Of a stretch of 40,153 bases of DNA, positions 8,001-15,451 are shown one piece after another. Numbering within the stretch: the first letter of the stretch is position 1; every line of letters begins with the position of its first letter. The stretch covers positions 33,531 to 73,683 of the forward strand of contig DGRX01000023.1 in assembly GCA_002391235.1 (NCBI GenBank), read 5' to 3'. The position numbers and the translations under genes are program-made. This stretch comes from Treponema sp. UBA4377 (lineage in GTDB: Bacteria; Spirochaetota; Spirochaetia; Treponematales; Treponemataceae). A model generated the notes under the pieces. The model ran no database searches and was not told where the DNA came from. It worked only from the letters and a program-made list of their open reading frames with translations.

Positions 8001-9357
8001 CGTTCTAAAGATGGACGAAAGCGACGTGCAAGGGCCGCTAAGAATCCGCGTCCGCTCGTTCGCGCAAACGATTCAAATGAAGCGCGACTCTGGCGTCGAG
8101 CAAAAGCCGCGAGACCTTCCAGAGCCCTACAAAGTAAAATTCACAAAGCGCGACGCAAAGGAAAAAATCGTCTTGGTTCCAAACACCTCGCACGCCTTTA
8201 GCAGAATAATGGCGGCCGCGCTCGCCACGCAAGGCCTAAAAACCGTTCCGCTTGAAGTGGGCCGGGAGAACGCTATCGCGCTCGGAAAAAAATACGTCCA
8301 CAACGACATATGCTTTCCCGCGCAAATCGTAATCGGCGAAGTTTTGGACGCGCTCCAAAGCGGAAAGTACGACAACGCGCAAGTTGCCGTGGCCACAGGA
8401 AAATACGTCGGCGACTGCCGCCTTACCCACTACGCCGCGCTCTTAAGAAAGGCGCTTGACGACGCGGGCTACAAGGACATAGCGATTGTCACAAACGACG
8501 ACGTCGACTACCACCAGCTGCACCCGGGCTTTAAAATGAGCCTGTCCGCGTCGCTAAAAATGGCCACGGCCCTTCCGATGATCGACGTCATGGAAGAACT
8601 TTTGCGGAAAATCCGCCCCTACGAAAAAGCCAAGGGAAGCGCGGACGCGGCCTTTGAAAAGGGCATGGACTATATCGTCGAGGGAATCGGAAAAGGAATC
8701 GGCGGAATAAAGAAGGGATTCGCTATGGCCGTCGAAGCCATGAAAGCGGTTGAATACGACAGGAGCGTTTTGCGTCCGCGCGTTTTAATAGTTGGCGAAT
8801 ACCTATTGAATTTCCATCCGGGCGCGAACCACGACATCGAGCTTTATTTGGAAAGAAACGGTTTTGAGATTATCGAGGCGCGCATGGCCGACGTAATCCA
8901 AAAAAATTACTTTGCCCAAAAAGCGCAGATAAAGGAAAACGAGCTTTCGCGGCCGCTTGGCGAAAAAATAATGATGAGCGTCGTGAACCAGTTCTTTGAG
9001 ATTGCCCACAAGTGGACGGACAAAATCGCGCTCTCCCATCCCCTTTACAAAAGAGCCGCGCGCCTCAGCGAAATCGCAAAGGGAAGCGACGGCATCATTT
9101 ACCATACATTTGACTCGGGCGAAGGAATCTTGATTCCCGGCGAAATCATTCACTACGCGGAGGAAGGCTGCAAGAACTTCATCATTTTGCAACCCTTCGG
9201 CTGTCTTCCAAACCACATCATCGGCCGCGGCGTGACAAAAAAGCTAAAGGAGCTCTACCCCGACGCGCAGATTTTGCCGCTGGACTACGACCCCGACGTA
9301 AGCTTTGCCAACATCGAGAACCGCCTGCAAATGCTTATAATGAACGCGCAAAAATAA
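5014..9357 (+). CDS. Giant 2-hydroxyacyl-CoA dehydratase activase-like protein
   Basis: A 1447-residue protein of the BadF/BadG/HgdC family. Two ASKHA ATPase modules start with GIDIGSTTTK (about residue 12) and GIDSGSTTTK (about 340). Each carries paired cysteines (NGSCAGGTG and SGRCGVYAKTD; NEACSSGCGSF and GSRCTVF) like those holding the [4Fe-4S] cluster in HgdC. A Cys-rich CPFCANHC segment (about 627) and a DUF2229-type region with SFGCGHDAYLSDE (about 972) follow. The C-terminal part (GDCRLTHYAALL, HTFDSGEGIL, LQPFGCLPNHI) resembles dehydratase D-component folds. Family members of this size are known in anaerobes, but their substrate is not. No separate dehydratase subunits are nearby. The ATG has no good Shine-Dalgarno, so coupling to the upstream gene is likely. 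Confidence 0.85.
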   Translation: MALLKDAPLWAGIDIGSTTTKLVVYDPTSKEILHSQYKRHHAAQKKSVLEALKLLAERFPNKSFKLAMTGSGSKPIAKILGLPFVQEVVANSIALKKNYQSVNTAIELGGQDAKMIFFSREDGQLKTRDMRMNGSCAGGTGAFIDEVASILKVPIEDFDNVASRGKCVYDISGRCGVYAKTDIQPLLNSGIAKEDLALSAFHAIAKQTIGGLSQGLDILAPVAFEGGPLTFNKTLVKVFVERLNLAPEQVIIPEHPETIIALGAALSLDGLFARFEQKKPLADLISLLEEDLSKKQEAAAGAKPFFDSEEEKEKFFRRHEKKRPKVYTFAPGESVRAYLGIDSGSTTTKFVLLDEDKKIIDWFYAGNEGDPLVVAKKALIEMRERYKAQGVDLKILGAGSTGYGELLFNKAFNTDYHVVETVAHAKAASHYIGDADFILDIGGQDMKAIWLSGGIITNILVNEACSSGCGSFLQNFADTLGIKVQDIAAAAFESKSPAILGSRCTVFMTSSIVTEQRNGKLPQDIMAGLCRSIIQNVFTKVIRVSNIDSLGKKIVVQGGTFQNDAVLRAMEEYTGKEVYRAPYPGIMGAIGAALLTKEKMEKSGEATSFIGLDALDGFSYEQETNVICPFCANHCKRTLVKFSNGARLITNNRCERGEILGDPKDAQVVEQIKSQKIQKAPNLFKLRQELLFKDYRISRHAKKRGITFGLPRVLSFWETMPFWSTLLRSMGFDVKLSDLSNRAMYENGLSAVASDTVCFPAKLVHGHLRNLAKKGVDRIFMPIVATYESQNTEATSRYMCAIVKGYSWVIQNSDNPLKRWNIPFDDPIFFWESDKDKKLQLEEYFIKNFGLSKFRVDRAIHYADLAMKEFKRTLVEEAQKIINDVTAKNKYAIVLASRPYQNDPLVNHSLPDLFTQLGIPVLTVDSVPGLEQVDLSKSRLEIVNNFHARMIGSAIIAAEHPALEYVQFVSFGCGHDAYLSDEIVRLMKEISGKSPLVLKMDESDVQGPLRIRVRSFAQTIQMKRDSGVEQKPRDLPEPYKVKFTKRDAKEKIVLVPNTSHAFSRIMAAALATQGLKTVPLEVGRENAIALGKKYVHNDICFPAQIVIGEVLDALQSGKYDNAQVAVATGKYVGDCRLTHYAALLRKALDDAGYKDIAIVTNDDVDYHQLHPGFKMSLSASLKMATALPMIDVMEELLRKIRPYEKAKGSADAAFEKGMDYIVEGIGKGIGGIKKGFAMAVEAMKAVEYDRSVLRPRVLIVGEYLLNFHPGANHDIELYLERNGFEIIEARMADVIQKNYFAQKAQIKENELSRPLGEKIMMSVVNQFFEIAHKWTDKIALSHPLYKRAARLSEIAKGSDGIIYHTFDSGEGILIPGEIIHYAEEGCKNFIILQPFGCLPNHIIGRGVTKKLKELYPDAQILPLDYDPDVSFANIENRLQMLIMNAQK

Positions 9358-9358
9358 T

Positions 9359-9387
9359 TGGACAAATCGGAAAAACCGCGCTAAAAT
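9359..9387 (+). promoter_or_regulatory. Promoter of the hpt operon, leaderless type
   Basis: TGGACA (9359-9364), 17-bp spacer, TAAAAT (9382-9387), then 6 nt to the ATG at 9394. No Shine-Dalgarno better than AAAGA is present. The -35 overlaps the end of the previous gene. Confidence 0.6.
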
Positions 9388-9393
9388 GAAAGA

Positions 9394-9744
9394 ATGACAA
9401 TAAGTGAAGCCATACAGAGGTTAATTCCCAAACCGGACGAAGTTTTGGAGCGCTTTTCGGGCAACCAAGAGTTTATGGAAATGTTCATAAAAAAATTTCC
9501 CGAAGACGCGACGATTCAGGCTGTAAAAGAGTCTTGCCAAACCGATGACTGGGACAAAATTCTTACCGACGTCCACACATTAAAGGGAACCAGCGGCAAT
9601 TTTGGCTTTGAGGCCTTGTTCAAAGCGTGTTCGCAGGTTGTGACGGCGATTAGGGCAAAGAATTACGACGGAGCCCGTTCCGGCATTCCGAATGTCTTGG
9701 CGGAAATGGAAACAGTTTGCGGCGTTTTGGCGCAAGTGGAGTGA
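9394..9744 (+). CDS. Hpt-domain phosphotransfer protein
   Basis: A 116-residue stand-alone histidine phosphotransfer protein. The HTLKGTSGNFG motif with phospho-acceptor His61 is the hallmark of Hpt four-helix bundles, which pass phosphate between receiver domains in a phosphorelay. No kinase is adjacent. The next gene, 3 nt downstream, is a REC/HD-GYP protein and is its obvious partner. The two and the dGTPase after them form a tight operon. The start lies 6 nt after a TAAAAT box, suggesting a leaderless mRNA. Confidence 0.85.
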   Translation: MTISEAIQRLIPKPDEVLERFSGNQEFMEMFIKKFPEDATIQAVKESCQTDDWDKILTDVHTLKGTSGNFGFEALFKACSQVVTAIRAKNYDGARSGIPNVLAEMETVCGVLAQVE

Positions 9745-9747
9745 TAT

Positions 9748-10815
9748 ATGTCAAAGAAAAAAATTATTGTAATTGACGACGTTGAATTGAACAGAGTCAT
9801 CTTGGCCGAAGCTTTTAAGAACGACTATGAAATTCTCCAGGCGGAGAACGGAGCGGTTGGCCTTAAAAAGATTAGGGACAATATAGACGACATCGCGGCG
9901 ATTTTCCTTGACATCATCATGCCCGAGATGGACGGCTTTGCCGTTCTGCAAGAATTGAACATCAACTCCTTGATTCAAAGGCTTCCGGTTTTCTTGATCA
10001 CGACAGACGCGACAAGCGGAGTCATCGAGCGCGCCTACGACTACGGCGCCGTCGACGTGATTCCCAAGCCCTTCAACACGATGATCATAAAGCGCCGCGT
10101 CCAAAACATGATTGAATTCTTTGAGGCCAAGCAGCAGAGCGACTCCAGCATTATGGAAATCGACCATGTCCTTAAAATGCAGCGCGAGGATTTGAACAAC
10201 GCGGTCGGCTCCCTTATCGGACGCATTTGCGAAGTGATAGAAAGCCGCAGTCCGGAAGACAGCGAGCATGTGAACCGCGTTCGACAAATCACAAAAGCCT
10301 TGGCGGCGCAATTCGCAAGCGACCATCCGGAGTTTGGCCTTAAGGAAGAAATCATCGACGCGATTTCCAATGCCAGCGTCCTCCACGACTTGGGAAAGAT
10401 TTACGTTCGCGACGAAATTCTCACAAAGCCGCAAAAACTTACTACGCAGGAAATGGAAATAGTCAAAAGCGCCCCAAGCTTGGGCGCCAAGCTTTTGGGA
10501 AAAGTCCAAGGAATCCCCGAACCCTTCTTTACCTTTGCAAAAGAAATTTGCCGCAGCCACATGGAGCGCTTTGACGGCAAGGGATACCCTGACGGCCTAA
10601 AAGGAAACCAAATCCCGATCAGCGCCCAGCTTGCCGGAATCGCCGAAGCCTACGACGTTTTGGTTTCTTCGCGCGTTTACAAAAAAGCTTACAGCCACAG
10701 CGAGGCGATGAAAATGATAAAGGACGGCGACTGCGGCGCCTTCAATCCTGAAGTTTTCTCTTGCCTGCAAAAAATCGCCGGCAAGCTCGTTCAGGACGTG
10801 TACAACGCAAAATGA
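9748..10815 (+). CDS. Response regulator with HD-GYP domain
   Basis: A 355-residue RpfG-like protein. The receiver domain (1-125) has the acidic pocket VIDDVE and phospho-acceptor Asp55 in FLDIIMPEMDG, with lysine in PKPF. The HD-GYP domain (about 155-355) has the metal-binding VLHDLGKI (His213-Asp214), HMERFDGKGYPDG with the GYP signature intact at 279-281, and AYDVLVSSRVYKK. Such proteins hydrolyse c-di-GMP when phosphorylated; activity here is inferred. GGAG precedes the ATG and overlaps the end of hpt. The stop overlaps the ATG of the dGTPase gene (ATGA), so translation of the two is coupled. Confidence 0.87.
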   Translation: MSKKKIIVIDDVELNRVILAEAFKNDYEILQAENGAVGLKKIRDNIDDIAAIFLDIIMPEMDGFAVLQELNINSLIQRLPVFLITTDATSGVIERAYDYGAVDVIPKPFNTMIIKRRVQNMIEFFEAKQQSDSSIMEIDHVLKMQREDLNNAVGSLIGRICEVIESRSPEDSEHVNRVRQITKALAAQFASDHPEFGLKEEIIDAISNASVLHDLGKIYVRDEILTKPQKLTTQEMEIVKSAPSLGAKLLGKVQGIPEPFFTFAKEICRSHMERFDGKGYPDGLKGNQIPISAQLAGIAEAYDVLVSSRVYKKAYSHSEAMKMIKDGDCGAFNPEVFSCLQKIAGKLVQDVYNAK

Positions 10816-12083
10816 AAGACTCATTTAAAAGCGTCGCGACAAAAGAAGGCGGCCCAAAATGGGAAGAAGCCCTTAAACGGCAGTCAGCCCTTTACGGCCG
10901 CGGAAACGACATCCGAAGCGAATTTGAGAGGGATTACACCCGCATACTTCACTGCCAGGCCTACAGCCGCCTAAAGCACAAGACGCAAGTTTTTTTCGCG
11001 CCGCAAAACGACCACATTTGCACGCGCATGGAGCACGTCCAGCACGTGGCCAGCGTCGCGACGACCATTTCAAAATATTTGGGCCTTAACACAGAACTTA
11101 CAAAGGCGATCGCCTTGGGCCACGACATCGGCCACGCTCCATTCGGCCACTTTGGAGAGGAATGCCTCAATTCACTTCTAAAGCAAAAGGAAGGCGCCAA
11201 CGCCCCCAAGAAATTCTGGCACGAGAGAAACAGCCTATTTTTCGCCGACTACATCGAAACGCTTTCCGACCCCGAAGGCGTCCACAGAAACCTTGACCTT
11301 ACATACGCGGTCCGCGACGGTCTGATAAGCCATTGCGGCGAGATCCACCAGCAGGGAATAATTCCCCGCGACGACGTGATTGACCTTTACACGATAAAGC
11401 GGCCTGGCCTTTTGCAACCCTTCACTTGGGAAGGCTGCGTCGTGAAAGTTTCCGACAAAATTTCTTTCCTTGGCCGCGACTTGGAGGACGCGCGAACCTA
11501 CCACATTTTGGACATGGGCTCCTACAGAATGCTGCGCGACATTGTCGGAAGCAGTTTGGGCTTTGAGGGAAAGGGAGCCAAGGCCTTTAGGTCAGGCAAG
11601 GCCGTCAACACGACCGTCTTGATAAACGACATGATTGTCGACCTTTGCGAGCAAAGTTCCCCCGATCGCGGAATCACTTTCAGCGACGAATACTTTAAGT
11701 TCATCGTGGAGCTGCACAAGTTCAGCTACTCAAAAATATACACGCACTGGAGACTGAAGGAATTCCAAAACTACGCGAAGAACGTGATAGAAACGATTTA
11801 CAATGTCTTGATGAGAACGCAAGTCTACGCACAAAGGGGCCGCCTTTCAAGCGCCTTGCGCTACTTTCCCCGCCTTTTGGAAAACTTTGAGGACTGGCTT
11901 ATCAAGTACACAAACTACGCTCCGATAAAGCAGCCCGACAGAAAGCGAATCTTGCGCTACGCCACAAGCCAAGTCTTTGACATAACAAGCGACGAGTCCT
12001 GGCAAAAATGCCTGATTGAATACATCAGCGGAATGACAGACCAATTCGCGATCGGCCTGTACGAAGAAATAATCTCGTTTTAG
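10812..12083 (+). CDS. dgt: dGTP triphosphohydrolase (dGTPase)
   Basis: A 423-residue HD-superfamily dNTP triphosphohydrolase that converts dGTP (or other dNTPs) to the deoxynucleoside and triphosphate. The N-terminal FERDYTRILHCQAYSRLKHK, the metal ligands His75 (MEHVQHVA) and His104-Asp105 in LGHDIGHAPFGHFGEE, and the overall length fit the family. Start ATG 10812 is chosen because it overlaps the HD-GYP stop as ATGA and begins at the conserved part; a longer frame from 10761 lies within the upstream gene. The operon hpt, HD-GYP, dgt is unusual and suggests linked control of nucleotide pools and signalling, or simple co-transcription. Two hairpins follow before the convergent ACT gene. Confidence 0.87.
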   Translation: MKDSFKSVATKEGGPKWEEALKRQSALYGRGNDIRSEFERDYTRILHCQAYSRLKHKTQVFFAPQNDHICTRMEHVQHVASVATTISKYLGLNTELTKAIALGHDIGHAPFGHFGEECLNSLLKQKEGANAPKKFWHERNSLFFADYIETLSDPEGVHRNLDLTYAVRDGLISHCGEIHQQGIIPRDDVIDLYTIKRPGLLQPFTWEGCVVKVSDKISFLGRDLEDARTYHILDMGSYRMLRDIVGSSLGFEGKGAKAFRSGKAVNTTVLINDMIVDLCEQSSPDRGITFSDEYFKFIVELHKFSYSKIYTHWRLKEFQNYAKNVIETIYNVLMRTQVYAQRGRLSSALRYFPRLLENFEDWLIKYTNYAPIKQPDRKRILRYATSQVFDITSDESWQKCLIEYISGMTDQFAIGLYEEIISF

Positions 12084-12093
12084 AAAAGAAGCG

Positions 12094-12153
12094 CGAGTTT
12101 TGAGCCGAACCTTGCGAGGCTTAAAACTCGTCACGCCGAAACTTGTTTCGGCG
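12094..12153. terminator. Two hairpins between convergent genes
   Basis: First hairpin: CGAGTTTTGAGCC (12094-12106) pairs with GGCTTAAAACTCG (12118-12130) with one G-U pair. Second: an 8-bp stem CGCCGAAA/TTTCGGCG (12134-12153) closed by a CTTG tetraloop. Neither has a following T-run, so they may act as bidirectional terminators or mRNA 3'-end stabilisers. Confidence 0.45.
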
Positions 12154-12155
12154 TA

Positions 12156-12425
12156 TTACACCCGATGCATCGCGGAAAAGACGGCCTCGTTCATAACGTT
12201 GATCTCAACGCCAATCTGCTTTCCCAAATCGAGCATTTTGTCCCTAAAGCTGTCGATTGTAAGGTCGGCCTTGTCAAGGTTGACCATAAGCATCATGACA
12301 AAATTGCCAGACAAAATTGACTGCGTGATGTCGATGATGTTGGCGGAATGCTCCGACAAAAAGCTTGTGACTTTGGCTACGATGCCGACTTTGTCCGAGC
12401 CGACTACGGTAATAATCGCGTTCAT
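12156..12425 (-). CDS. ACT-domain regulatory protein (UPF0237 type)
   Basis: An 89-residue single ACT-domain protein (MNAIITVVGSDKVGIVAKVTS...). It matches the small UPF0237-type ACT proteins, which are expected to bind an amino acid or other small ligand and act as regulators; the ligand is unknown. Two starts are possible: ATG 12434 (adds MAN) or ATG 12425. The second is preferred because the family usually begins at this point and because TATAAT ends 7 nt before it, whereas the first ATG overlaps the -10 box itself. No Shine-Dalgarno. Divergent from murJ with interlocking promoters. Confidence 0.8.
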   Translation of the reverse strand: MNAIITVVGSDKVGIVAKVTSFLSEHSANIIDITQSILSGNFVMMLMVNLDKADLTIDSFRDKMLDLGKQIGVEINVMNEAVFSAMHRV

Positions 12426-12427
12426 AT

Positions 12428-12461
12428 TTGCCATTATAGTAAAAATGCGCTAAAATGGCAA
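12428..12461. promoter_or_regulatory. Interlocking divergent promoters for the ACT gene and murJ
   Basis: Plus strand: TTGCCA (12428-12433), 17 bp, TAAAAT (12451-12456), 6 nt, murJ ATG. Minus strand: TTGCCA (12461-12456), 17 bp, TATAAT (12438-12433), 7 nt, ATG 12425. The -35 of each promoter touches or overlaps the -10 of the other, so both cannot be occupied at once. Confidence 0.75.
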
Positions 12462-12462
12462 C

Positions 12463-14037
12463 ATGAAAAAAAATTTAGTCAGTTCTGGAATCAAGCTTTC
12501 TTTTTTGACGCTAATTTCCCGCGTTTTGGGCCTTGTTCGCGAAATGACAAAGGCGCGCTTTTTGGGAACGTCCTCCTTGGCCGACGCCTTTGGAATCGCC
12601 TTTTTAATCCCCAACCTTTTGCGCCGCCTTTTCGCCGAAAACTCAATCTCGGTCGCCTTCATTCCGACATTCCGAGGCTACTTGGAAAACAAAAAGTCCA
12701 AGGAAGAAACTCTTGAATTTGTCCGAGCCACGTTCACCTTAATTTCATTCTTGACCGCCTGCGTCGTTAGCCTTGGAATCTTGGCCGCGCCCTTCATCGT
12801 GCGGATTTTCCTTAAGGCGGAAGATGCGGCGCTGATCGCCGAAACCGCCCTGCTTACCCGCATAATGTTCCCCTACTTGTTTGTGATTTCCGTGGCGGCC
12901 TGCTTTCAGGGAATTTTAAACGGCGAAAAAATATTTTTGCCGTCGGGCTTTACGCCGATTCTTTTTAATTTGTGCGTCATTTTTGGAACCTACATTCTTT
13001 CGCGAAAAATGGAAAACCCCGCGCGCGCGATGTCGGTTGGAGTTTTGGCCGGAGGAATCTTGCAGGCCGCCTTTCAGCTTCCCTTTGTGGCAAAGGCCGG
13101 CTGGCCGATTCGCTTTGTGGGCTTGAAGAAGGCCTTTACCAATCCCGGAACGCGGCAAGTCGTCGCGCTGATTGTTCCGACGATTATCGGAATGGCAAGC
13201 TACCAAATAAACGACATGGTCAGCACCGCGCTCGCTGGCCGCGCCGGAACGGGCGTCGTTTCAAGCCTTCAATACTCCTTGCGCTTGCAGGAATTGATTT
13301 TGGGAGTCTTTGCGGTTTCGATCGGAACGGTAATCCTGCCCGACCTTTCGGCCTACGCAAAGAGCGAGCGCTGGGAGGAATACAATTCTATGCTGACCTG
13401 GGCGGTAAAAATAATCGCGCTGATAACAATTCCGATAACATTTTACTCGCTTGTGACAGGCCGCGAAATAATCCAGCTTGTTTACAAGAGCCGCCGCTTT
13501 GACGAAAACTCGGTCGTCCTAACCTTGCGGGCCTTTAGCTTTCACATAGCCGGCCTCTTTTTCATAGCGGCAAACAGAATAATATCGCCGGCCTTTTACG
13601 CGCAAGGAAACACAAAGCTTCCGACCGTGGCCGGCATCATCGGCTTTGCGGTAAACATAACGCTTGCCTTTGCCCTTTCGTTTAAGTGGAGCGGCGGCGG
13701 AATCGCCTTTGCCCTAAGCGCGGCAAGCCTTGTAAACACAATCGCGCTCTTCGCTTTTTTGAAAAAGCTAAAAGCGATAGACGTAAAGGCCGCCGTCCAC
13801 CAAACGATTTTTTACTCGCTAAAGATTATCGCCTTCTCCGTCATCGCAAGCGTTCCGGCCTGCTTTGCCCACAAATTTTTTGTCCGCCAGTTTGGAGGCA
13901 TGGGCCGCCTTTTAGGAAACGGAATCCCGCTCGCTTTGACGGCGGCCGTTTTTGGCCTTGCGGGGATTCTTCTTCTTGCCATAAGCCGCGACAAAATCGC
14001 CATGCAAATCTTGCGCCGCAAGCGCGGTTTGCGCTAG
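12463..14037 (+). CDS. murJ: Lipid II flippase MurJ (MviN)
   Basis: A 524-residue polytopic membrane protein with about 14 hydrophobic segments, of the MOP/MATE superfamily. It is expected to flip lipid II across the inner membrane for peptidoglycan synthesis. The N-terminus (SLLTLISRVLGLVREM-like pattern, then LADAFGIAFLIPNLLRRLFAE) and the following FIPTF block are typical of MurJ. Length is normal for the family. No Shine-Dalgarno: TAAAAT ends 6 nt before the ATG, predicting a leaderless mRNA. The M24 peptidase gene begins 10 nt after the stop, and its own -10 box starts with the murJ TAG. Confidence 0.92.
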   Translation: MKKNLVSSGIKLSFLTLISRVLGLVREMTKARFLGTSSLADAFGIAFLIPNLLRRLFAENSISVAFIPTFRGYLENKKSKEETLEFVRATFTLISFLTACVVSLGILAAPFIVRIFLKAEDAALIAETALLTRIMFPYLFVISVAACFQGILNGEKIFLPSGFTPILFNLCVIFGTYILSRKMENPARAMSVGVLAGGILQAAFQLPFVAKAGWPIRFVGLKKAFTNPGTRQVVALIVPTIIGMASYQINDMVSTALAGRAGTGVVSSLQYSLRLQELILGVFAVSIGTVILPDLSAYAKSERWEEYNSMLTWAVKIIALITIPITFYSLVTGREIIQLVYKSRRFDENSVVLTLRAFSFHIAGLFFIAANRIISPAFYAQGNTKLPTVAGIIGFAVNITLAFALSFKWSGGGIAFALSAASLVNTIALFAFLKKLKAIDVKAAVHQTIFYSLKIIAFSVIASVPACFAHKFFVRQFGGMGRLLGNGIPLALTAAVFGLAGILLLAISRDKIAMQILRRKRGLR

Positions 14038-14040
14038 AAT
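14011..14040 (+). promoter_or_regulatory. Putative promoter of the M24 peptidase gene
   Basis: TTGCGC (14011-14016), 18-bp spacer, TAGAAT (14035-14040), 7 nt, ATG 14048. It lies inside the 3' end of murJ, and the murJ stop codon TAG is part of the -10. The -35 is weak. Confidence 0.45.
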
Positions 14041-14047
14041 GAGCGGC

Positions 14048-15193
14048 ATGAAAGAAAAAACAAAAGACCAGCTTGCAAAAATATACTCGGACCGCCGCGC
14101 GCTCTTCATTCAAAAAATGAAAGAGGAAAACATCGACGCGGTTATTTTTGAAGACAGCGAAGACCATCGCGATCCCAACGTCCGCTACTTTTCGGGCCAG
14201 CCAAGCGACGCGGCCTTAATCATAAGCCAGTCGGGCGCTTGCGTCTTGATTCCCTGGGACGAAAACTTGGCGCGCCAAAACGCCTTTGTTGACAAAATCG
14301 TTCCTTCCACAAGATACGAAAGGAACACCTTGCGCGCGATAAAGGCAGTTTTGGGAACTATGAAATTCAAAAGCCAAAAAATCGAAATCAGCCCCGCCAC
14401 GCCCTACCCCAAATTTTTGGAATGCGTCGACGAGCTTAGCGTTTACGACGTTCTCTGCAAGGAAAAAGGCGTTCACGCCTACGCGACAAAAATGCGCGAG
14501 ACAAAAGACGAATACGAAATCGAGCTTGTAAAGGAGGCCGCCCGCGTCGGAGACCTTATCATCGCGCAAATCGAAAAGCAAATAAAGAGCGGAAAGATAA
14601 AGACCGAAAGCGACGTCGCGCTTTTAATCGAAAAGGAATGCCGCGCGCATGGCTGCGAAAAAACAGGCTTTGACACGCTGGCGGCCGGCCCCGCGCGAAG
14701 CTTCGCGATTCACGCCTTTCCCGGATACACGGCGGGCGAATGGCCCGGAAAAGGCCTTAGCATTTTGGACTTTGGCGTTGTCTACAAGGGCTACACAAGC
14801 GACACTACGCTCACCGTGGCAAAAGGAAAGTTGAGCCCGGAGCAAAAAAAGCTTTTGGACTTGGTTCAAAAAGCCTACAACGAATGCCTTGAGCTTTACA
14901 AAAAGGACGTTCCCGTAAAGGCCGCCGCCGCCAAGGCCGACGAAATCTTTTCCAAGGCGCGCCGCGCGATGCCGCACGGCTTGGGCCACGGAATAGGCTT
15001 GGAAATCCACGAAGCCCCCTTTGTCCGCCAGAGAGCCGACCCCGAATGCGTCTTTAAGCCGGGAATGATCGTCACGCTTGAGCCCGGCCTTTACGCCCCG
15101 GAGCTCGGCGGCGTCCGCTTGGAAAACGACGTTTTGATTACAGAAAGCGGAAACGAAGTTTTGACAAAATCGAAGATCCTCATATTGGATTAG
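14048..15193 (+). CDS. M24-family metallopeptidase (Xaa-Pro aminopeptidase-like)
   Basis: A 381-residue pita-bread-fold metallopeptidase. The N-terminal creatinase-like domain (about 1-140) precedes the catalytic domain, which shows the five dinuclear metal ligands: Asp pair in ILDFGVVYKGYTSDTT, His in HGLGHGIGLEIHE, Glu in TLEPGLY and Glu in VRLEND. It probably removes an N-terminal residue next to proline, or acts as a dipeptidase; cytoplasmic, with no signal peptide. ATG 14039 (adds MSG) is the alternative start. ATG 14048 is preferred because it lies 7 nt after a TAGAAT box and because no Shine-Dalgarno precedes either. Confidence 0.85.
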   Translation: MKEKTKDQLAKIYSDRRALFIQKMKEENIDAVIFEDSEDHRDPNVRYFSGQPSDAALIISQSGACVLIPWDENLARQNAFVDKIVPSTRYERNTLRAIKAVLGTMKFKSQKIEISPATPYPKFLECVDELSVYDVLCKEKGVHAYATKMRETKDEYEIELVKEAARVGDLIIAQIEKQIKSGKIKTESDVALLIEKECRAHGCEKTGFDTLAAGPARSFAIHAFPGYTAGEWPGKGLSILDFGVVYKGYTSDTTLTVAKGKLSPEQKKLLDLVQKAYNECLELYKKDVPVKAAAAKADEIFSKARRAMPHGLGHGIGLEIHEAPFVRQRADPECVFKPGMIVTLEPGLYAPELGGVRLENDVLITESGNEVLTKSKILILD

Positions 15194-15219
15194 AGCAGAA
15201 AATATTTTTTATTCAACTA

Positions 15220-15378
15220 AAAAAATGCGGGCAAAACGGGGCGGGACGCAGAAAAAAAAACTTGGAAGGATCCGTCAGCGAGCCGCTTGGCCGTAGGCAT
15301 CAAGCGGCGAAGCGAGGACGGGAGGCTCCAAGGATTTTTTTTCGTCGCTGGGCCCCGCCTATAGAGTCCGCATTTTTT
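15220..15378. repeat. 159-nt nested inverted repeat
   Basis: This is the gene-free stretch between the M24 gene and rpsU. Paired blocks, outside in: AAAAAATGCGG (15220-15230) with CCGCATTTTTT (15368-15378); GGGCGGG region (15238-15245) with CCCCGCC (15353-15359); an A9 run (15252-15260) with a T8 run (15335-15342); CTTGGA (15261-15266) with TCCAAG (15327-15332); CCGTC (15272-15276) with GACGG (15317-15321); GCCGCTTG (15282-15289) with CAAGCGGC (15301-15308). It could be a structured small RNA, a bidirectional terminator or a MITE-like element. Confidence 0.6.
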
Positions 15379-15381
15379 GTA

Positions 15382-15410
15382 TTGACTACTTTTTATTTTT
15401 CTGTCATAAT
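15382..15410 (+). promoter_or_regulatory. Promoter of rpsU
   Basis: TTGACT (15382-15387), 17-bp spacer, CATAAT (15405-15410). The transcription start would be near 15417, leaving about 35 nt of leader that contains a strong Shine-Dalgarno. An upstream in-frame ATG at 15413 falls before the predicted transcription start. Confidence 0.65.
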
Positions 15411-15451
15411 AGATGAACTTGACGGAACTCCGCAAAAAGGAGGTGAAAACA

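Noticed and set aside
9751..10560. 269-residue open frame on the minus strand
   Set aside because: It is antisense to the clear REC/HD-GYP gene, has no recognisable domain, and arises from codon bias; other long antisense frames were discarded likewise.
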